64,000 bases of DNA from UBA1429 sp964482225 (GTDB taxonomy: Bacteria > Chloroflexota > Anaerolineae > UBA1429), in the NCBI GenBank assembly GCA_964482225.1, contig CAYZWT010000016.1, positions 1 to 64,000 on the forward strand. The letters run 5' to 3'. Shown here piece after piece: positions 35,275-42,669 of the stretch. Position 1 is the first letter of the stretch. Each line of letters begins with the position of its first letter. The translations under genes were made by a program, and so were the position numbers. A model generated the notes under the pieces. That model was not told the origin of the DNA. It saw only the letters and a program-made list of their open reading frames with translations, and did no database searches.

Positions 35275-35314
35275 GATAGAACGTTCAAACGTTTGCACGT
35301 TCGAACGTTCTATC
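35275..35314. repeat. Imperfect palindrome with the AACGTTCGAACGTT core
   Basis: Eighteen-base arms (35275-35292 and 35297-35314) with one mismatch around a TTGC loop; the outer twelve bases GATAGAACGTTC / GAACGTTCTATC pair perfectly. It shares its core with the palindrome at 4101-4126 and lies between convergent genes, so it may be a two-way terminator of both. Confidence 0.7.
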
Positions 35315-35329
35315 GGCACAAGCGGTTCT

Positions 35330-37147
35330 TTACGCCGGCCGCGCCAGCTCCGGCGCGGCCTCAAGGCTTGACGCCTCGGCCTCGGCCCGCTCCTCGGGCG
35401 CATAGTAGAGCTGGCGCATCTCTTCGCTGGTGCGCAGCAGCTCCTCTAGCTTGCCCTCGGCCTCGATGTGGCCCTCTTTCAAGACCACGATCCGATCGGC
35501 GCGGCGCAGCACCTCGCGGCGGTGGCTCACCACCAGGCAGGTGGCGTCGCCGCCCTCGTCCATGCGCTCCCAGAGCTGCTGCTCGGTCTCTACATCCAGA
35601 GCGCTGGAGAGATCGTCGAACACCAGCAGCTCGGGCTGGCGCACAAACATACGCGCCGCCGCCGTGCGCTGCACCTGCCCGCCGGAGAGCTTGACGCCCC
35701 GGGTACCCACGGGCGTATCCAGGCCGCGCTCCAACTCGGCGATATCCACTTCCATCACCGCCCGGCGCAGGGCCTGCTCCACCTCCTCCTCCGTGGCCTG
35801 CACCCCGGAGAGGATGTTGTCGCGCAGCGTCTCGCTAAAGAGCCTGGGCACCTGGGCCGTATAGGCGCTCACCGGCGGCCGGAAAAAGGTGGCCGGATCC
35901 TCCACCGGCTCGCCATTCCAGAGCACCTGGCCCTCGTCTATGGGCAAGAGGCCCAGCATGCCGCGCAGCAGCGTCGTCTTGCCGCTGCCGATGCGCCCGG
36001 TGATCACCACCAGCTCGCCTCGCCGAACGGCCAGGTTGATCCCCTGCACCCCTGCGTCCGACCCCGCATAGCGGCAGGTCAGGTCGCGCAGTTCGAGGGT
36101 TTGCAGCGGCGTGCGCCGGCCCATGCGCGGGTCGGGCACGACGGGCAGCTCCTCGTGGGTGTACACGGGGCCATGCTGCACGAGCCGGCCCTCGGGCGCA
36201 TCGTGCAGGAACGTCTCCAGACGCTCGATGGAGACGCCCGTGCGCCGATACTGGGCGATCATGTTGCCAAAGTACCGCAGATAGTAGGACATGCGCGTCA
36301 CATAGCTGGTGAACAGGGCAAAGTCACCTACGGTGAAATCGCCGCTGCGCATGGCCGCCACCGAGATGAACAGCACGATGCTGATGCTGAGATCAATCAG
36401 GTTGCCCGAGAGGGCATGGTACAACTCGGTTATCAGCGAGTCCTTGACGGCGGCCTTGCGACGCACCTCATTCAACTTGCGAAAGTGCCCCGTGACGGCG
36501 TCCTCCGCCGAGGCGACCTTGACGGCCTGGGCCGCGCCAAAGACCTCGCCGATGAAACCGGTCACCCGGGCGGTGGCCTCGCGGTTCGCCTTGCGATAGC
36601 GCCGGATGATGTCGCTCATGCGCATGCCGCCCACCACCATCAGCACCAGCGGCACCATCACCAGCAGGGTGATCAGCACGTGGATGCGGAACATGATATA
36701 GAGCGCCACGACGGAAAAGAGCACGATGCCCGCCAGGTCCGTCAACACCTCTATCCAGTTGCTTATCTCGCCCACGTCCTCGCGAAAGCGAGTGACCGTG
36801 GCGCCAGAGGCCTCCTCCAGAACCCTGGGCTTGGGCGCCGTCAGGGTCCATTCCAGCATGTTCTTGCGCACCAGCACTTCGTTGGTCATCCACATATTGA
36901 TGAACAACCGAAAGCCGTACACAAAGCTCATGTACTGGACCACCCAGACGCCGGCGAACATGGACAACAATGTCCAGGCGTTCCACCCCGCCTGTTGCGG
37001 CCCGATCAACGTCTCGATCAACTCGCGCATGGCCAAGCCGCCCAGCAAGGGCAGCAGGTGGAACGCGCCCCACAAGAGGGCATTGACCCAGAACACCCAA
37101 GGCCGGTAGCCGATCAGGGCCTTGGTATAGCGTAAGAGCAATTTCAT
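35330..37147 (-). CDS. ABC exporter half-transporter, degenerate-site subunit
   Basis: One half of a heterodimeric ABC exporter, 605 residues: an N-terminal six-helix membrane domain (FHLLPLLGGLAMREL onward) and a C-terminal ATPase. Walker A is GRIGSGKTTLL (about 383-393), signature LSGGQVQR (about 486), Walker B LLVFDD and H-loop VVSHRR. The catalytic Glu after Walker B is replaced by Asp512 (FDDLS), so its own site should be weak. The ATG overlaps the stop of the partner (ATGA), fixing start 37147 and coupling the two. Last gene of the leader-controlled operon; the substrate may be a drug or lipid, unproven. Confidence 0.93.
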   Translation of the reverse strand: MKLLLRYTKALIGYRPWVFWVNALLWGAFHLLPLLGGLAMRELIETLIGPQQAGWNAWTLLSMFAGVWVVQYMSFVYGFRLFINMWMTNEVLVRKNMLEWTLTAPKPRVLEEASGATVTRFREDVGEISNWIEVLTDLAGIVLFSVVALYIMFRIHVLITLLVMVPLVLMVVGGMRMSDIIRRYRKANREATARVTGFIGEVFGAAQAVKVASAEDAVTGHFRKLNEVRRKAAVKDSLITELYHALSGNLIDLSISIVLFISVAAMRSGDFTVGDFALFTSYVTRMSYYLRYFGNMIAQYRRTGVSIERLETFLHDAPEGRLVQHGPVYTHEELPVVPDPRMGRRTPLQTLELRDLTCRYAGSDAGVQGINLAVRRGELVVITGRIGSGKTTLLRGMLGLLPIDEGQVLWNGEPVEDPATFFRPPVSAYTAQVPRLFSETLRDNILSGVQATEEEVEQALRRAVMEVDIAELERGLDTPVGTRGVKLSGGQVQRTAAARMFVRQPELLVFDDLSSALDVETEQQLWERMDEGGDATCLVVSHRREVLRRADRIVVLKEGHIEAEGKLEELLRTSEEMRQLYYAPEERAEAEASSLEAAPELARPA

Positions 37148-38910
37148 GCAAACGCCTCCTGCATACCGGTGGTCAGCAGTTCGGAAAAGTGCGAGTGCGG
37201 GTCGCTGACCAGGTCTTGACGCCGCCCGAACTCGCGGATATGTCCGTCGGAAAGGATCATGATGTCGTCCACCCGCTGCACGGTGGCCAGACGGTGGGCG
37301 ATGATGATGGCCGTGCGCCCCTCCAGCAGCAGGTTCATGGCCTCCTCCAGCAAGCGCTCGGTGGCCGGATCCAGCCGCGATGAGGGCTCGTCCAGCACCA
37401 CGATGCTGGGATCGGTCAGGAACACCCGGGCAAAGGCCAGCAACTGGGCCTGCCCCGCCGAGAGGTCGCCGCCGCCGGGGGCCAGCTCGGTATCCAGGCC
37501 CTCCGATAGCCGGTCGAGCCACTCGCCCAGGCCCACCTGCCGTACCACGCGCACGATCGCGTCATCCGAGATCGCGGGATCGAAAAAGGTCAGGTTGTCG
37601 CGCACGCTGGCCCGAAAGAGCTGCACATCCTGGGTCACCATGGCGACCTTGCGCCGGACAACGTCCGGCTCCAGATCGTGCAGCGCGGCATCCCCCAGGC
37701 GGATGGCGCCGGCCGTCGGGTCGTACAGCCGAAAGAGCAGCCGCGTCAGCGTGGTCTTGCCGCTGCCGGTGCGCCCCAGCAGGCCCAGCTTGGCGCCCGC
37801 CTCCAACTGAAAGGTGACCCGTTCCAGCACCGGCTCGTCGTCCTCATAGGCGAACGAGACCTCGTCAAACGCGATGGGCAGGGCGCCCTCGGGCAGCGTA
37901 CCCTCTCCGAGGGGGCGCAGGCCGCGCCCACGGATCTGGGGCTCGAGCGCCATCAGATCGCCGATGCGCTGGATGCCGGCGGCGGCCTTTTGCAGGTCCT
38001 GCAACTGGCGCGCGATCTGCTCCAGCGGGTCCAACAGCATAAAAGTATAGTGCAACACCATATAGACGGCGCCAATGGTGAGCACGCCCCGGTTGTAGAA
38101 CACGATGCCCAGGGCCAGGGCCAGGGTCTGCCCCACGCCCCACATGCCCACGGCAATGCGGATCACGATCAGGCGCTTGTCCCAGGCCGTGGTGGCCGCC
38201 CAGAACAGGTTGCGCAGCGACTCGTAGTAACGCCGCAGCGTGTACAGGGCGCTGCCGTTGGAGCGGATATCGTCCAGCCCCGCCAGGCGCTCCTCGATAA
38301 AGCCATAGAGCTCGGCATTGGCCTCGCGCTCGGCAGCCGAATCGGCCACGGCGGCGCCGCCATAGCGGATCAGGCCCCCCAGGCCCAGCGCCGCAAAGGC
38401 GCCCATGATGAGCCCCACGCGCCAGTCCTCGCGCACCAGCAAGGCCACGATGCCCAGGATCAGGATGCCATTGCCCAGCAACCGCACCACGAACTGGGTG
38501 AAAAAGTTCGAGAGGGCCGTCACGTCGCCATCAATGCGCTCGATCAACTCGCCGGGGGTGCGCTCTTTGTGAAAGCTCATGTCCAGCCCCAGGCAGTGGC
38601 GCGCCAGATCGGCGCGCAAGGCATTGGTGGTGCGAAAGCCCAGGTCGGTACTCAGATAGGTCGAGGCCAGCCGGAGCGTCTGCACGCCCATGCCAGCGGC
38701 CAAAAAGACCGCCGCCGCCAGGAGCAGGTGGGTGGGCTCCGCCTGGGCCTGGGCTGCATCAATGAACCCGCGCACGATCTGCGGGTTGACCAGTTGCAGC
38801 GCGATGGAGCCCAGCAGGACGATGGTGAGCCCTAGCGCTGCGCGCCACTGAGACTTGAGATAGCGGGTCAGGAGCTGGATATGCGATCGGAAACGAACGA
38901 GCTTGCTCAT
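37144..38910 (-). CDS. ABC exporter half-transporter, catalytic subunit
   Basis: Partner of the downstream half, 588 residues, with an N-terminal six-helix membrane domain and a C-terminal ATPase: Walker A GRTGSGKTTLT (about 384-394), signature DLSAGQAQLL, Walker B IVVLDEPSSRLD with catalytic Glu508, and H-loop IIIAHRLATV. The combination of a canonical Glu here with Asp in the other half matches known asymmetric heterodimeric exporters, in which one site hydrolyses ATP and the other mainly binds it. The start has AAGGAG eight to nine bases upstream. It follows two terminator-like hairpins and a leader ORF. Confidence 0.93.
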   Translation of the reverse strand: MSKLVRFRSHIQLLTRYLKSQWRAALGLTIVLLGSIALQLVNPQIVRGFIDAAQAQAEPTHLLLAAAVFLAAGMGVQTLRLASTYLSTDLGFRTTNALRADLARHCLGLDMSFHKERTPGELIERIDGDVTALSNFFTQFVVRLLGNGILILGIVALLVREDWRVGLIMGAFAALGLGGLIRYGGAAVADSAAEREANAELYGFIEERLAGLDDIRSNGSALYTLRRYYESLRNLFWAATTAWDKRLIVIRIAVGMWGVGQTLALALGIVFYNRGVLTIGAVYMVLHYTFMLLDPLEQIARQLQDLQKAAAGIQRIGDLMALEPQIRGRGLRPLGEGTLPEGALPIAFDEVSFAYEDDEPVLERVTFQLEAGAKLGLLGRTGSGKTTLTRLLFRLYDPTAGAIRLGDAALHDLEPDVVRRKVAMVTQDVQLFRASVRDNLTFFDPAISDDAIVRVVRQVGLGEWLDRLSEGLDTELAPGGGDLSAGQAQLLAFARVFLTDPSIVVLDEPSSRLDPATERLLEEAMNLLLEGRTAIIIAHRLATVQRVDDIMILSDGHIREFGRRQDLVSDPHSHFSELLTTGMQEAFA

Positions 38911-38936
38911 GTGATCTCCTTGAGTGTGGGCGAACC

Positions 38937-38973
38937 AAGAAAGAGAAAACGGCTGCGGCGACTCCCGCAGCCG
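38937..38973 (-). terminator. Second terminator-like hairpin before the ABC exporter genes
   Basis: On the minus strand: nine-base stem CGGCTGCGG / CCGCAGCCG (38965-38973 with 38950-38958), six-base loop, then TTTTCTCTTTCTT. It sits between the leader ORF and the first exporter gene, about 30 bases upstream of its ATG, so it would stop transcription before the genes. Confidence 0.75.
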
Positions 38974-38985
38974 TCAAGCAAGCCT

Positions 38986-39030
38986 GAAAACGAAAACGGC
39001 GACGGGTGTCCTTGTGGAGGCCCGTCGCCG
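38986..39030 (-). terminator. First terminator-like hairpin before the ABC exporter genes
   Basis: On the minus strand: ten-base stem CGGCGACGGG / CCCGTCGCCG (39021-39030 with 38997-39006), an inner three-base extension around a tetraloop, then TTTTCGTTTTC (38986-38996). The loop side carries CCTCCACAA (39012-39020), perfectly complementary to the leader ORF ribosome site at 39149-39157. Sequence CGTTGCC in the leader (39077-39083) can instead pair with the stem arm GGCGACG (39023-39029). Confidence 0.8.
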
Positions 39031-39049
39031 AGTGTCTCTTGTAGATGAC

Positions 39050-39139
39050 TCAACGCATAGGCGCACTCCACCCAGGGGCAACGCCCTCGAAAAGGGCGGC
39101 GCTATGGCGCACGCGGATCATGGCCTTCTGGGTGGTCAT
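39050..39139 (-). CDS. 29-residue leader peptide of the ABC exporter operon
   Basis: Short ORF starting ATG 39139 with GGAGG nine bases upstream (39149-39153); the peptide opens MTTQKAMIRVRHSAALFEGV and ends APGWSAPMR. It starts about 30 bases after the predicted transcription start and stops 20 bases before the first terminator-like hairpin, the layout of leader-peptide attenuators. Residues 9-11 are Arg-Val-Arg, an R/K-x-R/K motif of the kind known to stall ribosomes under macrolides. A longer in-frame ORF reaching 39238 runs upstream of the promoter and is unlikely. The peptide is probably a sensor, not a functional protein. Confidence 0.6.
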   Translation of the reverse strand: MTTQKAMIRVRHSAALFEGVAPGWSAPMR

Positions 39140-39176
39140 CCTCTGTTTCCTCCACAATGCTGACGGAACAAAAGGC

Positions 39177-39227
39177 ACAATAGCACACTCGGCGCGCAAT
39201 GTCAAGACCTTGGGGCACTTTTTTTTT
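39177..39227 (-). promoter_or_regulatory. Promoter of leader and ABC exporter operon with A-tract
   Basis: On the minus strand: perfect TTGACA (39200-39205), 17 bp, TATTGT (39177-39182). An A9 run (39219-39227) lies 13 bases upstream of the -35, an UP-element-like feature that stands out in GC-rich DNA. Transcription should start near 39170. Confidence 0.75.
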
Positions 39228-39279
39228 CGCGCGGGCAAGTCGGCCTTCTGTATGCTCTCGCATCGTCTGTTTCGCTGCG

Positions 39280-39308
39280 TTGACAGAACCCGCCGATGCC
39301 GCTACCAT
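39280..39308 (+). promoter_or_regulatory. Promoter of the aconitase-isocitrate dehydrogenase operon
   Basis: Perfect TTGACA (39280-39285), 17 bp, TACCAT (39303-39308), about 120 bases upstream of the aconitase start. Confidence 0.5.
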
Positions 39309-39428
39309 AGGGGCCTGGCGGCGCGCAGCGCTGGGCGCCGAACCCCCGCAGCGTTGCACCGCCTATCGCCGACTGTGCGCGGCCGCAGGGCCGCAGCAGC
39401 GGAATGCCCACCCCAGAAAGGATCCATG

Positions 39429-41354
39429 ATGAGCGAGACCCTTGCCGCCAAGATCATCCGCGCGCACCTGGTCGAGGGCGAGATGGCGCCCGGCCAAGAG
39501 ATCGGCCTGCGCATTGACCAGACCTTGACCCAGGACGCCACCGGCACCATGACCTACCTCCAGTTCGAGGCCATGGGCCTGCCCCGGGTGCGCGCCGAGC
39601 TTTCGGTAAGTTATGTAGACCATAACATGCTGCAAGCCGACTTTCGCAACGCAGACGACCACCGCTACCTGCAGACGGTGGCGGCCCGCTATGGGCTTGT
39701 CTTTTCGCGGCCCGGCAACGGCATCTGCCATCAGGTGCAACTGGAGCGCTTTGGTGTGCCGGGCAAGACGCTGCTGGGGGCCGATAGCCACACCCCCACC
39801 TGTGGCGGCCTGGGGATGCTGGCGATGGGCGCCGGCGGGCTGGATGTGGCCGTGGCCATGGCCGGGCGCCCGTTCTATATCACCATGCCCAAGATCGTCC
39901 TGGTGCGGCTGGTGGGCGCGCTGCAGCCTTGGGTAAGCGCCAAAGACGTGATCCTGGAACTGCTGCGGCGCCTCTCGGTCAAGGGCGGCGTGGGGCGCAT
40001 TTTCGAGTATGGCGGGCCGGGCATCGCCGGGCTGACCGTGCCCCAGCGGGCCACCATCACCAACATGGGCGCCGAATTGGGGGCCACGGGGTCGCTCTTT
40101 CCCAGCGACGAGCAGACACAGCGCTATCTGGCCGCCCAGGGCCGCGCCGACGACTGGCTGCCGCTGGCCGCCGACCCCGACGCGGCCTATGACGAGGTGG
40201 TCGAGATCAACCTGAGCGCGCTAGAGCCGCTGGTGGCCCTGCCCCACATGCCCGACCGTGTGGTGCCGGTGCGCGAGGCGGCGGGCACGCCCGTTGACCA
40301 GGTGTGCATCGGGAGCTGCACCAATTCCTCCGTGGTGGACCTGAAGACGGTGGCGGCCATCCTCAAGGGCAAGGTGATCGCGCCCGGCGTGTCCCTCGTC
40401 GTTAGCCCGGGCAGCCGTCAGGCCCTGGCCATGATCGCCGAGAGCGGCGCGTTGGCCGACCTGGTCTCCGCCGGGGCGCGCATCCTGGATGCGGGCTGCG
40501 GCCCCTGCATCGGCATGGGCCAGGCGCCCGCCAGCGGGGCGGCCTCGCTGCGCTCCTTTAACCGGAACTTTCAGGGGCGCTCGGGCACGGCGGATGCGGG
40601 CATCTATCTGGCCGGCGCCGAGGTGTGCGCCGCGTCTGCCATTACCGGCGTGCTCACCGATCCGCGCGACCTGGGCGACGCGCCGCAGATCCAGATGCCC
40701 GAGCGCTTTGCCGTGGACGACCGCATGATCATCCCGCCGCTGGAGGACGGCTCCGCCGTCGAGATCGTCCGGGGCCCCAATATCGCGCCGCTGCCCACCC
40801 GCGAGGTGCTGCCGAGCACGCTAGAGGGCGTGGTGCTGCTGCGCACCGGCGACAATATCACCACGGACGACATCATGCCGGCCGGGGCCGCGATCCTGCC
40901 CTTGCGCTCCAATGTGCCCGCGCTGAGCCAGTTCGTCTTTGGCACGATTGACAAGACCTTTCCCGAGCGGGCACTTGCCGCGGGCGGCGGGTTCGTCATC
41001 GGCGGCGAGAACTATGGGCAGGGCTCCAGCCGCGAGCACGCGGCGCTGGTGCCCATGTATCTGGGGGTGCAGGCGGTGATCTGCAAGAGTTTTGCGCGCA
41101 TCCACCACGCCAACCTGGCCAACGTGGGCATCGTGCCCCTGACCTTTCGCGATCCCGCCGATTGGGCGCGCATCCAGCAGGGCGACGAGCTGCGCATCGC
41201 CGACCTGCCCGGCGCGCTGCGCTCCGGCGGCGACGTAACGGTCGAGGACGTCACCGGCGGCTGGTCGTTCCCGGCGGTCTCGAGCCTCTCGCCCCGCGAG
41301 GTGGAGGTGCTGCTGGCGGGCGGGATGCTGAACTATATCAAGATCAACGCGTAG
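39429..41354 (+). CDS. Aconitate hydratase
   Basis: Iron-sulfur enzyme converting citrate to isocitrate; about 641 residues, the shorter aconitase type. The 4Fe-4S ligands are visible in CIGSCTNSS and DAGCGPCIGMG, and LGADSHTPTCGGLG provides the first Cys and active-site His. The swivel domain contains GDNITTDDIMPAG and NYGQGSSREHAALVP, the conserved SRE block. AAAGGA lies upstream of two adjacent ATGs (39426, 39429); I prefer the second for spacing. The isocitrate dehydrogenase gene follows 16 bases later, so two successive TCA steps are co-expressed. A homoaconitase role is less likely given the partner. Confidence 0.9.
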   Translation: MSETLAAKIIRAHLVEGEMAPGQEIGLRIDQTLTQDATGTMTYLQFEAMGLPRVRAELSVSYVDHNMLQADFRNADDHRYLQTVAARYGLVFSRPGNGICHQVQLERFGVPGKTLLGADSHTPTCGGLGMLAMGAGGLDVAVAMAGRPFYITMPKIVLVRLVGALQPWVSAKDVILELLRRLSVKGGVGRIFEYGGPGIAGLTVPQRATITNMGAELGATGSLFPSDEQTQRYLAAQGRADDWLPLAADPDAAYDEVVEINLSALEPLVALPHMPDRVVPVREAAGTPVDQVCIGSCTNSSVVDLKTVAAILKGKVIAPGVSLVVSPGSRQALAMIAESGALADLVSAGARILDAGCGPCIGMGQAPASGAASLRSFNRNFQGRSGTADAGIYLAGAEVCAASAITGVLTDPRDLGDAPQIQMPERFAVDDRMIIPPLEDGSAVEIVRGPNIAPLPTREVLPSTLEGVVLLRTGDNITTDDIMPAGAAILPLRSNVPALSQFVFGTIDKTFPERALAAGGGFVIGGENYGQGSSREHAALVPMYLGVQAVICKSFARIHHANLANVGIVPLTFRDPADWARIQQGDELRIADLPGALRSGGDVTVEDVTGGWSFPAVSSLSPREVEVLLAGGMLNYIKINA

Positions 41355-41370
41355 AGTACAAGGAGCCAAC

Positions 41371-42390
41371 ATGAGCTATCCCGTCACCCTGATCCCCGGC
41401 GACGGCATCGGCGCCGAAGTCACCGAGGCCATGCGGCGCGTGGTGGACGCCACCGGCGTCGCCATCGAATGGGACGTGCAGCAAGCGGGCGAGGCCGTCA
41501 TCGCCGAGCACGGCACGCCCCTGCCCGAGCCCGTGCTGGACTCGATCCGGCGCAACCGCGTGGGCATCAAGGGCCCCGTCACCACGCCCATCGGCACCGG
41601 CTTTCGCAGCGTCAACGTCTCGCTGCGCAAGGCGCTGGATCTGTACGCCAACCTGCGTCCCGCCAAGACCATCCCCGGCGTGGCGTCGCGCTATGAGGAC
41701 ATTGACCTGATCATCGTGCGCGAGAACACCGAGTGCCTGTATGCGGGCATCGAGCACGACGTGATCCCCAATGTCGCCGCCGAGTCCATCCGCATCATCA
41801 CCCGACGCGCCACCGAGCGGATCGTGCGCTTTGCCTTCAACTATGCCCGCGAGCATGGCCGCAAGCTGGTGACCGCTGTCCACAAGGCCAACATCCTCAA
41901 GGCCACGGATGGCCTGTTCCTGCGGGTGGCCCAAGAGGTGGCGGCAGAGTACCCCGAGATCGCGTTCAACGACCGCATCGTGGACAACGCCTGCATGCAG
42001 CTCGTGCAGCGCCCCCACGAGTACGATGTGCTGGTGCTGCCCAACCTGTATGGCGATATCGTCAGCGACCTGTGCTCAGGGCTGGTGGGCGGCCTGGGCG
42101 TCTCGCCCGGCGCAAACATCGGCGATGGCATCGCCGTGTTCGAGCCGGTGCACGGCTCGGCGCCCAAGTACGCCGGGCAGAACCGGGTCAACCCCACGGC
42201 CACGATCCTGTGCGGGGCGCTGATGCTGCGCTACCTGGGCGAGCACGCCGCCGCCGACCGCATCGAGGCCGCGGCAGCCCAGGTGATCGCCGAGGGACGC
42301 CAGGTGACCTATGACCTCAAGGCCACCCGCGACGACCCCACGGCCGTCGGAACCCAGGAGATGGCCGACGCCATCATCGCCGCCCTCTAG
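41371..42390 (+). CDS. Isocitrate dehydrogenase (NAD-type, beta-decarboxylating family)
   Basis: Beta-decarboxylating dehydrogenase, 339 residues. LIPGDGIGAEVTEAMRRV starts the fold, and FRSVNVSLRKALDLYANLRP carries the Ser/Asn pair and Arg residues that mark isocitrate rather than isopropylmalate binding. ENTECLYAGIEHDV, LVTAVHKANILKATDGLF, LVLPNLYGDIVSDLC and EPVHGSAPKYAGQN are the remaining conserved blocks; the last region favours NAD. Co-transcribed with aconitase (AAGGAG 5-prime of ATG) and closed by a strong hairpin. Isopropylmalate or homoisocitrate dehydrogenase activity is possible but less favoured. Confidence 0.88.
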   Translation: MSYPVTLIPGDGIGAEVTEAMRRVVDATGVAIEWDVQQAGEAVIAEHGTPLPEPVLDSIRRNRVGIKGPVTTPIGTGFRSVNVSLRKALDLYANLRPAKTIPGVASRYEDIDLIIVRENTECLYAGIEHDVIPNVAAESIRIITRRATERIVRFAFNYAREHGRKLVTAVHKANILKATDGLFLRVAQEVAAEYPEIAFNDRIVDNACMQLVQRPHEYDVLVLPNLYGDIVSDLCSGLVGGLGVSPGANIGDGIAVFEPVHGSAPKYAGQNRVNPTATILCGALMLRYLGEHAAADRIEAAAAQVIAEGRQVTYDLKATRDDPTAVGTQEMADAIIAAL

Positions 42391-42414
42391 CGCGGGCGTT
42401 GACCGAGCAACAAG

Positions 42415-42448
42415 AGACCCGCCGGGGACAGGCGTCCTCGGCGGGTCT
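42415..42448 (+). terminator. Hairpin terminator after isocitrate dehydrogenase
   Basis: Stem AGACCCGCCG / CGGCGGGTCT extended by GGGAC/GTCCT to about 15 pairs around AGGC. The following T-tract is poor, so it may be Rho-assisted. Confidence 0.7.
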
Positions 42449-42596
42449 TGTGACGTGTCAGAGTCCCGTTGGCTAAGGTCGGCGCTCCATGTCAAAGTGT
42501 CTCTGCTTGACCCTCAAGACGGCACCTCACATGCCCCGTCACGACCCCAGATGCAGTCGCCTTGCCAACCGGACGCCCCTCTCCGGGCTCCTCGGG

Positions 42597-42626
42597 TTGC
42601 CCGGCGCGCCTCTCTCGCGCTATGAT
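42597..42626 (+). promoter_or_regulatory. Promoter of the sulfatase gene
   Basis: TTGCCC (42597-42602), 18 bp, TATGAT (42621-42626), about 40 bases before the ATG. Confidence 0.45.
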
Positions 42627-42669
42627 GGGTGCGAGGACAACCCGCCCCACGCCAACAGGAGGTCGCCAC

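Noticed and set aside
39140..39238. Upstream extension of the leader ORF to a 62-residue protein
   Set aside because: It would begin before the TTGACA-TATTGT promoter, contains no ribosome site, and the 29-codon start has one.
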